Shown here piece by piece: positions 23,801-34,400 of a stretch of DNA of 64,000 nt. This stretch comes from Purshia tridentata. Its lineage: Eukaryota > Streptophyta > Magnoliopsida > Rosales > Rosaceae. The notes under the pieces are model-generated. The model was not told where the DNA came from. It saw only the letters and a program-made list of their open reading frames with translations, and did not search any database. The position numbers were made by a program, and so were the translations under genes. Position 1 is the stretch's first letter; each line of letters begins with the position of its first letter. Where the stretch lies: positions 1 through 64,000 of the forward strand of contig QANT01009041.1 of NCBI GenBank assembly GCA_003254885.1, written 5' to 3'.

Positions 23801-25530
23801 CAAACAGAAATTTTGACACTTTACTTTGGTTTTGTAGATTTGACGGGCTTGAGTTCTTAGAAAGATTTAAAGGGAAGAGCATAATGTTCGTTGGAGATTC
23901 ATTGAGCCGAAATCAATGGCAGTCATTGACATGCATGCTTCACTCAGCCTTGCCAGATGCCACATACAATGTCACAAGAGTAAATGATGTATCCATCTTC
24001 ACATTTACGGTATGCCAATTCCCATTTTTGGTAATTTTCACTTCTTATATTTGAAATCATTTTATTATTTTATGAAACAGTCTGACATATATTTTAATAT
24101 ATTAAACTCGATCTAAATATGAATTATTGATCTGGTAGATTTTTGTTTGGATACCGAATTTAATTATATATCCAACTGCAACTTAATTCAAGTGAAGTCA
24201 CATCAATTTGGTAAGTGAACCATCTTATAATAGTCGATGAAAACTCAGTTTAATTTCATTTTCATCTGTTTTCTTATCTAGTGGTCTTGCAAATCAAATG
24301 AGAAAATGATGAGGGATGGGGAAGTCATTTTCCATCTTAATTGGTTAGGACCATATATGTTAACTGTTAAGTCTCACGTGCGTGAAATTACCTCGATCAA
24401 TTCCCTTGGCCAACTTGACATATATAGTGGACTTTTTTTCATGATCCTAGCTTAAACATGAAACATGTGGTCCTCTTAATTTCTTATTTCTTTTGGTAAA
24501 TGGTATGGTGAAATTTATATTGAACACTGCAGGATTATGGACTTAAAGTGATGCTAGACCGTAATGTATATCTAGTAGATGTTGTAAGAGCAAAGAATGG
24601 CAGGATATTGAAGCTTGATTCGATTGAGAGTGGAAAGTTATGGATGGGGATTGACATGCTCATCTTCAACACATGGCACTGGTGGGGTCGCAGAGGACCA
24701 TCTCAACCGTACGTCTAAAACCATGCATTATTATAAAAATGTTGGGAATGTTTTTGGATTGTGAATTTGAATTATTGATTAATTTAATTTAGTTAAATAG
24801 TCTAAATTTAATATTTTGACAAGAGAACATTCTCGTACAAAGTTTACTTAAAACTTTATATATAATTTTGCAGATGGGATTATATTGAAGTAGGAGGCAG
24901 TATTAGCAAAGACATGGATCGCATGGTTGCTTTTGAGAAGGCACTCACAACTTGGGGTACATGGGTGGATTCAAACATTGATCCTGGAAAAACTAAGGTC
25001 TTCTTCCAAGGAATTTCTCCCTCTCATTACAAGTAAGTTCTTTATTCTTTTTTTGTTTTGGCCAAGAAGTAAGTTCTTTATTCATTGGAATTAATCTAAC
25101 CTATTTTTTATTTTATCTACGTCTAGGTATGGACGGTTATTATCAGTTGTTGCTATATATAGGCGCGTAATAATTAAAATGTCGAATTATGAAGTAGGTC
25201 AAACTTGAATTTTATCGTTTTTATTTTGATGTTAGTGGCAGTCTTTGGGATGAACCAAGTGCAAAGAGTTGTGTAGAGCAGAAGGAACCTGTGTCAGGGT
25301 CGACATATCCAGGAGGTTTGCCACCAGCTGTGGATGTGGTGAAGAGTGCTTTAAGCAGAATAACAAAGCCTGTGACATTGCTGGATATTACAAACCTCTC
25401 GCTGCTGCGTAAAGACGGACATCCTTCCGTTTATGGCTTGGGAGGCCAGACAGCAATGGATTGTAGTCATTGGTGTCTTTCTGGAGTTCCAGATACTTGG
25501 AACCACATTCTTTACAATTATCTTCTTTGA
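20818..25530 (+). CDS. TRICHOME BIREFRINGENCE-LIKE protein, copy 1 (TBL38-43 clade)
   Basis: Golgi-type polysaccharide O-acetyltransferase-like protein (PMR5/TBL family). Exons: 20818-21098, 23838-24009, 24533-24708, 24874-25032, 25236-25530 (1083 nt, 360 residues). An N-terminal hydrophobic segment (about 10-28) should act as a signal anchor. The PMR5N cysteine-rich domain follows (CDFFKGSWV to RYRW-like region, about 40-93). The GDS motif lies at about 113-115 in [14 protein letters not shown], and the DxxH motif at D338/H341 in DCSHWCL; together they form the family's esterase-like active site. The fold is complete. Which wall polymer is modified cannot be read from sequence, and members of this clade may not all be acetyltransferases. 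Intron 1 is 2.7 kb and carries a MITE, whereas the two paralogues have short first introns. Confidence 0.92.
22837..23285. mobile_element. Mutator-like foldback MITE in intron 1 of TBL gene 1
   Basis: The element runs 22846-23276 (431 bp), flanked by perfect 9-bp direct repeats ATTGTTAAT (22837-22845 and 23277-23285). The ends are GGAAAATATTTGGGTCA and, complemented, GGACAATTTTCTGGTCA. The two arms of about 180 nt pair closely around a short centre near 23040-23090, giving a near-perfect hairpin. The 9-bp duplication and G-rich ends fit a MULE-derived MITE. No coding capacity. The arms' high similarity suggests fairly recent insertion. Confidence 0.88.
23730..23746. repeat. (GCTA)n microsatellite
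   Basis: Four uninterrupted GCTA units in the first intron of TBL gene 1, just before its second exon. Confidence 0.7.
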
Positions 25531-27013
25531 ACAATATTATTCATTTTTATACTTCTTAATTGAAAAATTAATAATAATATTCACCAAATTGGCCAACCTA
25601 TGGTTTGTCGTGACCCTGCCCATATATTCCATATATTGTGCATCTCTTTAATGAGTTGTGGCTGGAATGAAGAGTTTTTACAGTGCTTTCAAAGTTGTGA
25701 TTAAGGGCTTTTTTAGTTAATTAATTTCTTCCTCAGTTTTTAGCAAACAAGTGAAAGCTAGCTAGAGAATTTTTTATATAATGATCTATGGTAAGAGTCG
25801 TAGGACCCAAGACCAAGGCCTTAGTATTCAGGGATATCACAATCTTTTTTTTTATCTTTTATCTTTTATCTTTTAGGACCCAACCTTAAGCTCCATAACT
25901 TTAATTCATAACCTTCATTTACATACTATAAATTTCATTTTTATACCCTAAGCCAAATCAAGGACAATATTGTAATTTATACTCAAAAGTAATGGAAAAA
26001 TCGTAATGCCCCAAATTAATATTTTTCAACGCTTCAAAATATATAACATCAGTTTACAAATTATTGATTAAAGTGAGATAAAATTTCAAATTCATTAATT
26101 TTTATAGAAAAAGAAAATCTACATTTATCATTATATAATATTAAAATTTTTTATTAATTGAAATACAATTTTCTAACTTTTGTAATTTTGATATTATAGG
26201 AATAGGGATTTAGGTGTTAAAAATCCCTAACGCTCTCTAGTCCTAGAACTAGTTGAAGGATTCACTTCGGTTCAGCATCTTTGCCTTGAAGAATCCTTAA
26301 GTTCCTAATTTCAATGTAAACTATATATATGTAAGATTTTGATCGTATTCCCCCATCAATTAGGTTGTAAAGAACTTGATCGAATTCTTCACATTCTAAA
26401 TTGGAAAGCAGAAAAAACAAAAAAACAAATATTCGACATTCAAAAGAAGGCGTTCCTTTTCTTAGAACTTAGAAGGATAATAAATTTATTTGACCAAAAA
26501 ACAAAATCAGACCCAAAGAAAAAGAAAGATATTAAATATATTTGACCAAGAAAAAAAAAAGAGGGATAACGAATATCAATATATAATGGTTGAAAAATGA
26601 TGAGATAGAAATGAAACTTTACGTCATGACAAGCTAGAAAACGTCCAAACAACAGCTAGCTTTGTTAGAGCTACACCAATCGAAAAGGACAAGAAAGAAA
26701 ATGGCCAACCAAGTCGAAAAATGTGACTTTGTCTCCAAGTGATCGATGAACGAACCCATCCCAATTGAACCAAACACTCACCTAACAGACCCTTATATTT
26801 GCGTATATAGCTCTCACCGTTTGAGTCTTTCACTACTCTATATCTCTATCTGTTGCTACACTCCCAATCCATTTGCCCACCACACAATATATAATACATC
26901 TAACTAATATATATATAGCTAAAGAGATCGAGTCCTTTATCCCTCTTATATATAATATATAGCACCCCCTTTCCACCTTGCAGCTCTTAATTTCTGTGTC
27001 AACATTGGGCAAT
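25531..27013. other. Intergenic region between TBL copies 1 and 2
   Basis: 3' flank of copy 1 and the promoter of copy 2. It has a short TATCTTTTA repeat near 25852-25878 and a TA-rich stretch (26945-26962) about 55 nt before the copy 2 start codon that may serve as its TATA box. No gene or transposon ends recognised. Confidence 0.45.
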
Positions 27014-29925
27014 ATGTTGTTTTGCTTTGGCTCATTTGCCCATTATGCTGTTTTAGTACTATTTTTATGCCTTCTTGGGGACCAATATTGCTGTGCAAGT
27101 AAAGTAGATGAGAAGGTGATGAATAATGAATCACAAATAAGAGGCAGCAGCAGTAGCTGTGACTTGTTTCAGGGGAGTTGGGTTTATGATGCTACCTATC
27201 CACTCTATGACACTTCAAGCTGCCCTTTTATTGAGAAAGAGTTTGACTGCCAGAAAAATGGACGCCCAGATCATCAGTATTTCAAATATAGATGGAAGCC
27301 TCACGCTTGTGCATTGCCAAGGTAACAATTCATGATTTTATAAACGTACTGGGGATATGAAAATGTATATATAATGTTCTCTTATCAAACAGTTTTATTA
27401 TGTACGTACGTGTTATATTATTAAATTATCACATTAAATCGTGTTATATTGTTATATTATCACATTAAATATGAATAGTTGATTTTATTAAGATTATTCA
27501 ATTTTTTATATATATATACTGAGCAGCGGGCGTGGGAGACATGTTCATCCGCCAAGTAAGCTAGTACAATATCCACACACAATAATACATTATACACCGA
27601 CACACGTATTATGGTTTTTAGACACGTACTGTAGTGCCCACACAATATTATGCACCGACACACATTATATAATTAAACAAGTACTGTAGTAAAATTTCAT
27701 AGGACTTAGCAATTATATATATCTGATTTTGTAATTTATATTCCAGATTTAATGGTGAAGAGATGTTAAGAAGGTTAAAGGGGAAGAAGATATTATTCGT
27801 AGGGGACTCTCTAAGCCTCAATCAGTGGCAGTCACTCACATGCATGCTGCATGCTGCACTGCCCCAAACAGATTATACCATAACAAGGAAAGGAGGCCTC
27901 TCTACGTTTTTCTTGCCCGTGAGTTTTTCTTATATCATAATTATGCATTTCAATTATTACCATGCTTTATTTGGGTATGGGGTCATTATCAAGTATTAGA
28001 TTTTCTAATTAATTAAACATTTTCTCACTATATTGGAATTAATGGACTTTAATTAATTTATTCATTGAGGGCCCGTGATATATTCTATATTTCAATTACT
28101 AGACTTTTAATCTAAATATGTCGATTCTCATATATGATTTAAAGGAAAGATAATAGTAAAATTATAATAGGAGGCAGATCCTAGGAGACGTACTTATGAT
28201 ATAACCCACCCCTTACAATATATCCATGCATATCTATAATATATTAGAGGTGACTTTTGAATAAGTGAATATTTACCATCTCTTCATATACAGTTTAACT
28301 TTCTCTTGAAAGACTAATTAATATATATATTCTACCTGTTTTGATTATATATTTAGAGGTAATTGAAGTAATTAAAATTAAGAGAAAGTGAGATGAAGCC
28401 AGTAAAATTATGATTAGCTCTTCATTATTAAAAGTAGACTACGTAGTGGTTGGTTCAAGTACCGTAGGAGCATATTTCAAAAAACATTGGTCAAGAAGAT
28501 ATCAAATCTCAGAAATGTTTCCTCGTGATCACCGATGGAGTACGCGGCATTAAGATAAAAGGAATCACAATCTATCATTTAATAAAACTCGATCAATTAT
28601 CATTTAAATTAATTTATTTGAAAACTTGCATTGGATTTTGCAGGATTATGAAGTTTCATTTATGTTATCTCGCAATGCATTTCTGGTGGATCTAGTCAAA
28701 ACAGAGAAAGGCAGGGTCCTAAAGCTTGACTCTATCCAAAACGGCAATGATTGGAAAGGATACGACATGCTTATCTTCAATACCTGGCATTGGTGGCTCC
28801 ATAAAGGAAGCAAACAACCGTGAGATCGATACAAAGCAGCTCTATATATACAACTATAATTTTGGACCCTTTGCATGCATCACTAACTATAATATATATA
28901 TATTGCCTTCTGAGTTTCAGATGGGACTTCATTGAAGTTGGAGGTCAGTTACTCAAGGATATGGATCGCTTGGTTGCTTTTAGGAAGGGATTAACCACTT
29001 GGTCCAAGTGGGTCGACTCTAATGTCGATTCTAACACCAAAGTTTTCTTTCAAGGCATTTCTCCAACCCATTACAAGTATGTCCTCATTAATGTCTATTT
29101 CAACTATAATCATTGTATATATCATTAACTTCACATACTTTGTTGACTCATTTTCAAATTTCACGTTTTAAATTTTAAGAATCATTGATTGTCTTATAAT
29201 GTAAAATAAACTCTATTTTTAGGAGGTCCTAAGATCGAAGTTACATTAATCCCATTCTCCGCCACTTAATTATTTTTTAATTTACATGTTCATCTCCATA
29301 CAAGATGAACCTACATATAAGAGAAATTGTTAGCTTAATATAAAGTAATATTAGATGTACTACATTGTTTGGTATCACATATAGAGTACTTACTTATACA
29401 AATGAGTCATATATTTAGCATTATTCTTTTGGTATAGTCTATAGACATGTAATATCATATTATTCAACTATTCTTTTAGCAATGTAAGCTTTTAGGATCC
29501 TTTCAGCGAAAGCTACGAATCATTTCACTCATGCCAAATTTTTGTTAACATCCACCATTTTTTCCACCTTAAGAATGAAACAATTAATAATTTTTTTTCT
29601 TTTTTTTTGCATATTAATTAGTGGAAAAGAATGGGACGACTCAAGTTCAGCAACCTGCAATGGAGAAACTCAACCTGTAAGTGGCTCAACATATCCAGGA
29701 GGTTCACCACCACCAGCACATGTGGTCAAGGAAGTGTTGACCATAATGTCATCCCCAGTAAGTTTGCTGGACATAACCACACTATCGCAGTTGAGAAAAG
29801 ATGGGCACCCATCTATATATGGCATGGATGGGCAAAAGGGAAACGATTGTAGTCACTGGTGCCTTGCTGGTGTCCCTGATACATGGAATGAACTATTGTA
29901 TGCAATTCTTGTCACTACTAGTTAG
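27014..29925 (+). CDS. TRICHOME BIREFRINGENCE-LIKE protein, copy 2 (TBL38-43 clade)
   Basis: Second of three tandem TBL genes. Exons: 27014-27321, 27747-27918, 28644-28819, 28921-29076, 29622-29925 (1116 nt, 371 residues). The start is the first ATG in the open frame; the frame stays open upstream but has no ATG. A hydrophobic N-terminal anchor (about 8-24) precedes the PMR5N domain with CDLFQGSWV. The GDS motif is at about 122-124 ([13 protein letters not shown]) and DxxH at D346/H349 (DCSHWCL). Intron positions and phases equal those of copies 1 and 3. Probably a Golgi membrane enzyme acting on wall polysaccharide acetyl groups; substrate unknown. Confidence 0.92.
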
Positions 29926-29964
29926 CTGAGGAGGTGATACAACACAATAAACCGACTATCTCTT

Positions 29965-30050
29965 GTTAGAGATCTTAAATTTAAATCCTAAATGATGTAT
30001 AATACATCATTTTGGATTTAAATTTTGTATACAAATTTAAAATCTCTAAC
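29965..30050. repeat. AT-rich hairpin just past TBL copy 2
   Basis: Left arm from GTTAGAGATCTTAAATTTAA pairs with a right arm ending AAATCTCTAAC, around TGATGTATAATACATCA; the right arm carries a short insertion. It lies 40 nt after the stop codon, so it is probably in the 3' UTR. It could be a small MITE or a structured 3' end. Confidence 0.7.
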
Positions 30051-31192
30051 ATTATTCAAACTAAATTGTTCAATCACAATTGTAATGAGTCATCATGTAA
30101 TCAAGAAATCATATGGCATTATTGTGATCATGCTATTAGAAGTTAGCTAGCAAAGTTTTCTGTTAAGACAGTCCCTTTTGTGTAGGCCTATACAATGGAA
30201 TTAGGCCAATGAGCTTGCTTGAGTTCAGTTCTATTTTTAGATCACGAGCTGTTTCAGCCCAAAATTCATGCCTTCTTCATCGGCCTAACCGTTTAAAGGT
30301 GGCGATTCGTGTTAGTGGGTTGTGTTATTTTGTGATCCGAATATGACTATCCGAATATATTGCAACGTTGTAGGGGATATTTTTTTAACTATTTTTCGCA
30401 ATCGCGCGTATTCATAGTTTACTGGTCAAAGAGGCTATATATCAACGTCAACAATTGTTTCTCTAATCTCGTTCCACAATTTAATTGTCACAAGGGACAT
30501 GGTAGATCATTCATTATTCCACTAATAATATTTTTTGGTCGAATTTCCAATAATTATATTATTTCTCCAAAAACTTATTGGTAGTTTACTTACCACAAGG
30601 GGCAATGATGAAATTATCATTTTCAATAACTACGGGATAACTTTACAATGTTATACGATGGTTGTCAACTAGCTGCATGAATTAGCATGAACAAATCAAC
30701 CCCAAGTGATAAAATTTTATTTAACATCGGAGTTATTTCTCTAAACTTATTTAGTTAAACAAGACATTTCATTTTTGGTAGAAGAAAAGAAAAAGAAATT
30801 TAAAAAAAAATGATGTTTATTAAATATGAAGCATATGTAACCAGCCAAAACAAAATGATATGCAGCATAGCATTGCTTCATTAGAATTTGAAGTGAAATG
30901 TTTATAAGCAAGCGTGTGGTAACTGGTAAGCCAGGACTTGAGAAGACAGATAATTAGTTGATTTTAAAAAACGACTCTTTTAATTTCTTTTTTCTTTTTT
31001 GTCCTTACATTTATGTATATTCTTGTTATCAATATTATCATTATAAATATCAGATATTTTTCTATAAAATGAGGATTTTGTTAATATATATGTATCAGCA
31101 ATTTTGGATTCAAATTCATCATAACAGCAGAGAAGACAAAAAAGGAAGAAAAAGAAAGGGAAATAACAAATGGCATGCATATGGAAATTCCT

Positions 31193-31198
31193 TATAAA
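31193..31198 (+). promoter_or_regulatory. TATA box of TBL gene 3
   Basis: TATAAA in CCTTATAAAGAG, about 57 nt before the start codon at 31250. Confidence 0.55.
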
Positions 31199-31249
31199 GA
31201 GCGTTTCAGTTGGTCGGCCAATTTCATTTTCGTCCCCTGAGAATCTCAA

Positions 31250-32967
31250 ATGGCAGTGTGGGGGTTTCATCATCACCTTCTTGCTCTAATATTTGTCTCT
31301 CTGCTGCCATTGATAACCAAAAAAGTGCAGGGGTACCCAATTTATGATGCAGAAAAAACTGGACATGGACTGAAGCCATCATCAACTGGCTGTGATTTTT
31401 TTCAGGGGAGTTGGGTTGTTGACAATTCATACCCACTTTACAATGCATCCAGCTGCTCCTTCATTGGATTCAATTGCATCAAAAATGGTAGACCTGATCA
31501 ACAGTACCTCAAATACAGATGGAAGCCCACTGGTTGTGACCTTCCAAGGTACCCCAACAGTAACATATATTTTTTATGTTGATTTTCTTTAATATATAAA
31601 CATATATACATGCCATTGTTTTCAATCACCCGTGACATTCTAACAGCTTTTTGTGAAATTGGCACAGATTCAATGGCCAGGATTTCTTGGAGAGATACAG
31701 AGGCAAAAAGATCATGTTTGTAGGGGACTCCCTAAGCAACAATATGTGGCAATCACTCACATGCATGCTACATGTTACAGCCCCAAACTCTAAGTACAGC
31801 TTAACCCAAGCTGGGTTGCTTTTCACATTTCACCTCCAGGTAGCTAGCTCGGCCTCTCATTCTTGTTTCAAACCCAGAATTTTTTTTCTCAGTTGAATTT
31901 TATTAATCCCTTGGGATAAAAATACCACTAAATGATATATGTTTGTTTTTTTCATTTGTGTTTCATATATAGGACTATGGACTCTCGGTCATGTTTTTGA
32001 AAAATGGATTCTTAGTGGACTTGGATAATGAAAAAATAGGCAAAGTCCTGAAACTGGACTCCATCAGTACAGGCAACCAATGGAAAGGAGTAGATGTGTT
32101 GATCTTCAACAGCTATCACTGGTGGACTCATCGGGGGACATATCAGACGTATGAGTTGTATACAATTGCAAGCCAAATATGGGGTTATATATGTTGTTTT
32201 GCCTGCAGCTTTCATACTTTAGATATTGTTCGTTCATATAAAAATTCATTTTATTTTTAATAATTTCGATTGAAACAACAGTACATACATGGTTTATATA
32301 TTTATCTAATAATATAAGTAATTATAATTAATGAGTCTTAAAAATTAGTTTTGGAGTGAATAATTAATGGGTTAGTATGTTTTGTTGCAGATGGAACTAC
32401 TTTCAAGTGGGACAAAAGATAGTGAAGGAAATGGATCACATGGAAGCCTACAAGATTGCATTAACAACTTGGGCTAAGTGGGTTGATTCCAACAATGATT
32501 TTTCAAAGACTAAAGTCTTCTTCCAAGGAGTGGCTGCTGTTCATGTCGAGTAAGTTTCCTTATCTCAATTATATGGAAACATAAAACAAATAAGTTTGGC
32601 ATGTTCAGTAAGATCGAGTATTTTTTATTTACTAATATTTATATCCTTCTGTTATGGGCTTAAATCTCTTAGTGGCAAGGAATGGAAGGACCTAAAAGCA
32701 AGAGGTTGCAGAGGACAAACCAACCCACTGCCAGGATCAACATATCCAGGACCAAGTCATCCAGGAGAGGCTATTGTAAAGAGTGTAATAAGTGGGATGG
32801 CAAACCCTGTTTACTTACTGGACATCACATTGCTCACACAGCTAAGAAAAGATGGGCACCCTTCCATTTATGCAGGCCAAGGTAGCAAATTTATGGACTG
32901 TAGTCATTGGTGTCTTCCTGGTGCTCCTGATGCTTGGAATGAACTTCTATATGCAGCTTTGCTCTAG
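31250..32967 (+). CDS. TRICHOME BIREFRINGENCE-LIKE protein, copy 3 (TBL38-43 clade)
   Basis: Third and most compact TBL copy. Exons: 31250-31548, 31668-31839, 31973-32148, 32391-32549, 32673-32967 (1101 nt, 366 residues). Hydrophobic N-terminus (about 9-25), PMR5N domain (CDFFQGSWV), GDS at about 119-121 ([13 protein letters not shown]), DxxH at D344/H347. It is the most diverged of the three: copies 1 and 2 read GISPSHY or GISPTHY before the last intron, whereas this copy reads GVAAVHV, and it has SYHWW in place of TWHWW. The catalytic motifs are unchanged, so it is probably active with possibly altered substrate contacts. Confidence 0.91.
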
Positions 32968-34400
32968 AGTCTAGAACTTGCTTCTTCTTCTTTTTTTGCT
33001 TTATGGATATCATATTTTGATTATTCATTAATAATATATTGATGTGATGTGATGTTAGACTCGACCCCATTAATGAATAATCAATGATATAGTTGAATAT
33101 AGCTGGAACTTGGAAGGCCCAATAATCAAATGAAGAATTCTATAGACACTAAGACACCCCACCCAGAATAACTTTATGGGACGAATCTATTGTGTCCACC
33201 CCTTCATAAGTGAGAGTTGACCAAAAAAATAGGTCTGTTCCCAAAATTTAAATCCGAATTATCCAGAGTTTAAAATCAAAACGACGACGCAGAGTCAAAA
33301 CCAAAATTAAAGTCATATTTTATACCCTTATGATCGAAGGACAAATCAATCACAAGTACTTCAAACATCACATTATAGTTGCGAGAGTTGTACTCATCAC
33401 TCATTTGGATGAGCCCTCTCAAACGCAAGCGCCACAGATTCAAGGCCAGCATTAGCAACCTCTTGCCATTCTCAACCAAAACACCAAGAGACCCACAATT
33501 GCTGAATTGACAATTAGTAGGACACCATATTGCAACTTGTAAGAGATCATAGTAAATTATGACTTTGTGGAAGAAAAAAGGAGATAGAAGAAGAGAATCC
33601 ACCACCATAACTCAGGTAAAACAGATCAACTGTTGGATTAGATTTTGTTTAAATGAGTTTTAATTGATAAGATTTGATAAAAAGAAGAGGATTCATCTCC
33701 CGATTTGTCGAATCCATTTTGGAGTATTACTTGTATCGTAAGTGCATCTGTCATGCAGGTACAACACAGTTGAATTGGGTACACTAAATACTTGGTTCAA
33801 TGTGTTCGCATTCAGGTCATATTATAATTAACAAACGAGTAGTGAAAAACCCAATGAGAGCGTACAAGCATGTTACATGGAAGTTTTACCCCATGAATCA
33901 GGAATGAGATAGATGCCTTGTTTTCAAGGAGGACACTATTTCATCATTCAGGATAAAAAATTGGACACATTCCCAAATCCCATGGCAGGATCTTTGTGAT
34001 TCTCTTTTCTTTGCAACAAGTTCTGGATGTAATCTAGCAACCATTCCTTTCTCATATATATATATTTCCCACCAAGAAAATCAGAAAAGGCTTTCTTCAT
34101 TTTTCCCAAACCAAATAACTCAAAAATGTTTTGACATTTCTTGCATATTCGAGTACAATTACATGGGCTTGAAACCTACGCAAGCTTCCAGCCATATTTC
34201 AATACCAGACCGGAAGGTAACAAGTAAGACTGAATTCAAAAACATCTATAAGCAATATATAAACATGAACAGCAGGGTTTTACACACTGATTTGAAGCAC
34301 GAAACTCTGTACCCCAGAAACCAAATAGGTGACAGTATGGTGAAAATGGGTCAAAAGACAGATTGCTCATGTACCTAGTTGGAGAGTGCAGCTTCAAAAC
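32968..34400. other. Intergenic region between TBL copy 3 and RPL13
   Basis: Two convergent 3' flanks. A hairpin with 16-nt perfect arms (TTGATTATTCATTAAT, near 33017-33084) lies 50 nt past the TBL stop codon. A minus-strand open frame at 33276-33608 has no recognisable domain and no splice context, so I leave it uncalled. Nothing else seen. Confidence 0.5.

Larger units (their letters stand above)
29926..31249. other. Intergenic region between TBL copies 2 and 3
   Basis: Apart from the hairpin at 29965-30050 this is ordinary AT-rich DNA with no coding frame that I trust. The promoter of copy 3, with TATAAA at 31193-31198, is at its right end. Confidence 0.5.

Noticed and set aside
26978-27013. 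N-terminal extension of TBL copy 2
   Set aside because: The open frame there has no ATG; it would begin with TTG. The first ATG is at 27014.
33276-33608. 110-codon minus-strand open frame
   Set aside because: No recognisable domain, no splice context and no gene-like neighbours. Another frame on the same strand (around 33400-33470) looks faintly TPR-like, so it might be a decayed fragment, but I cannot support that.
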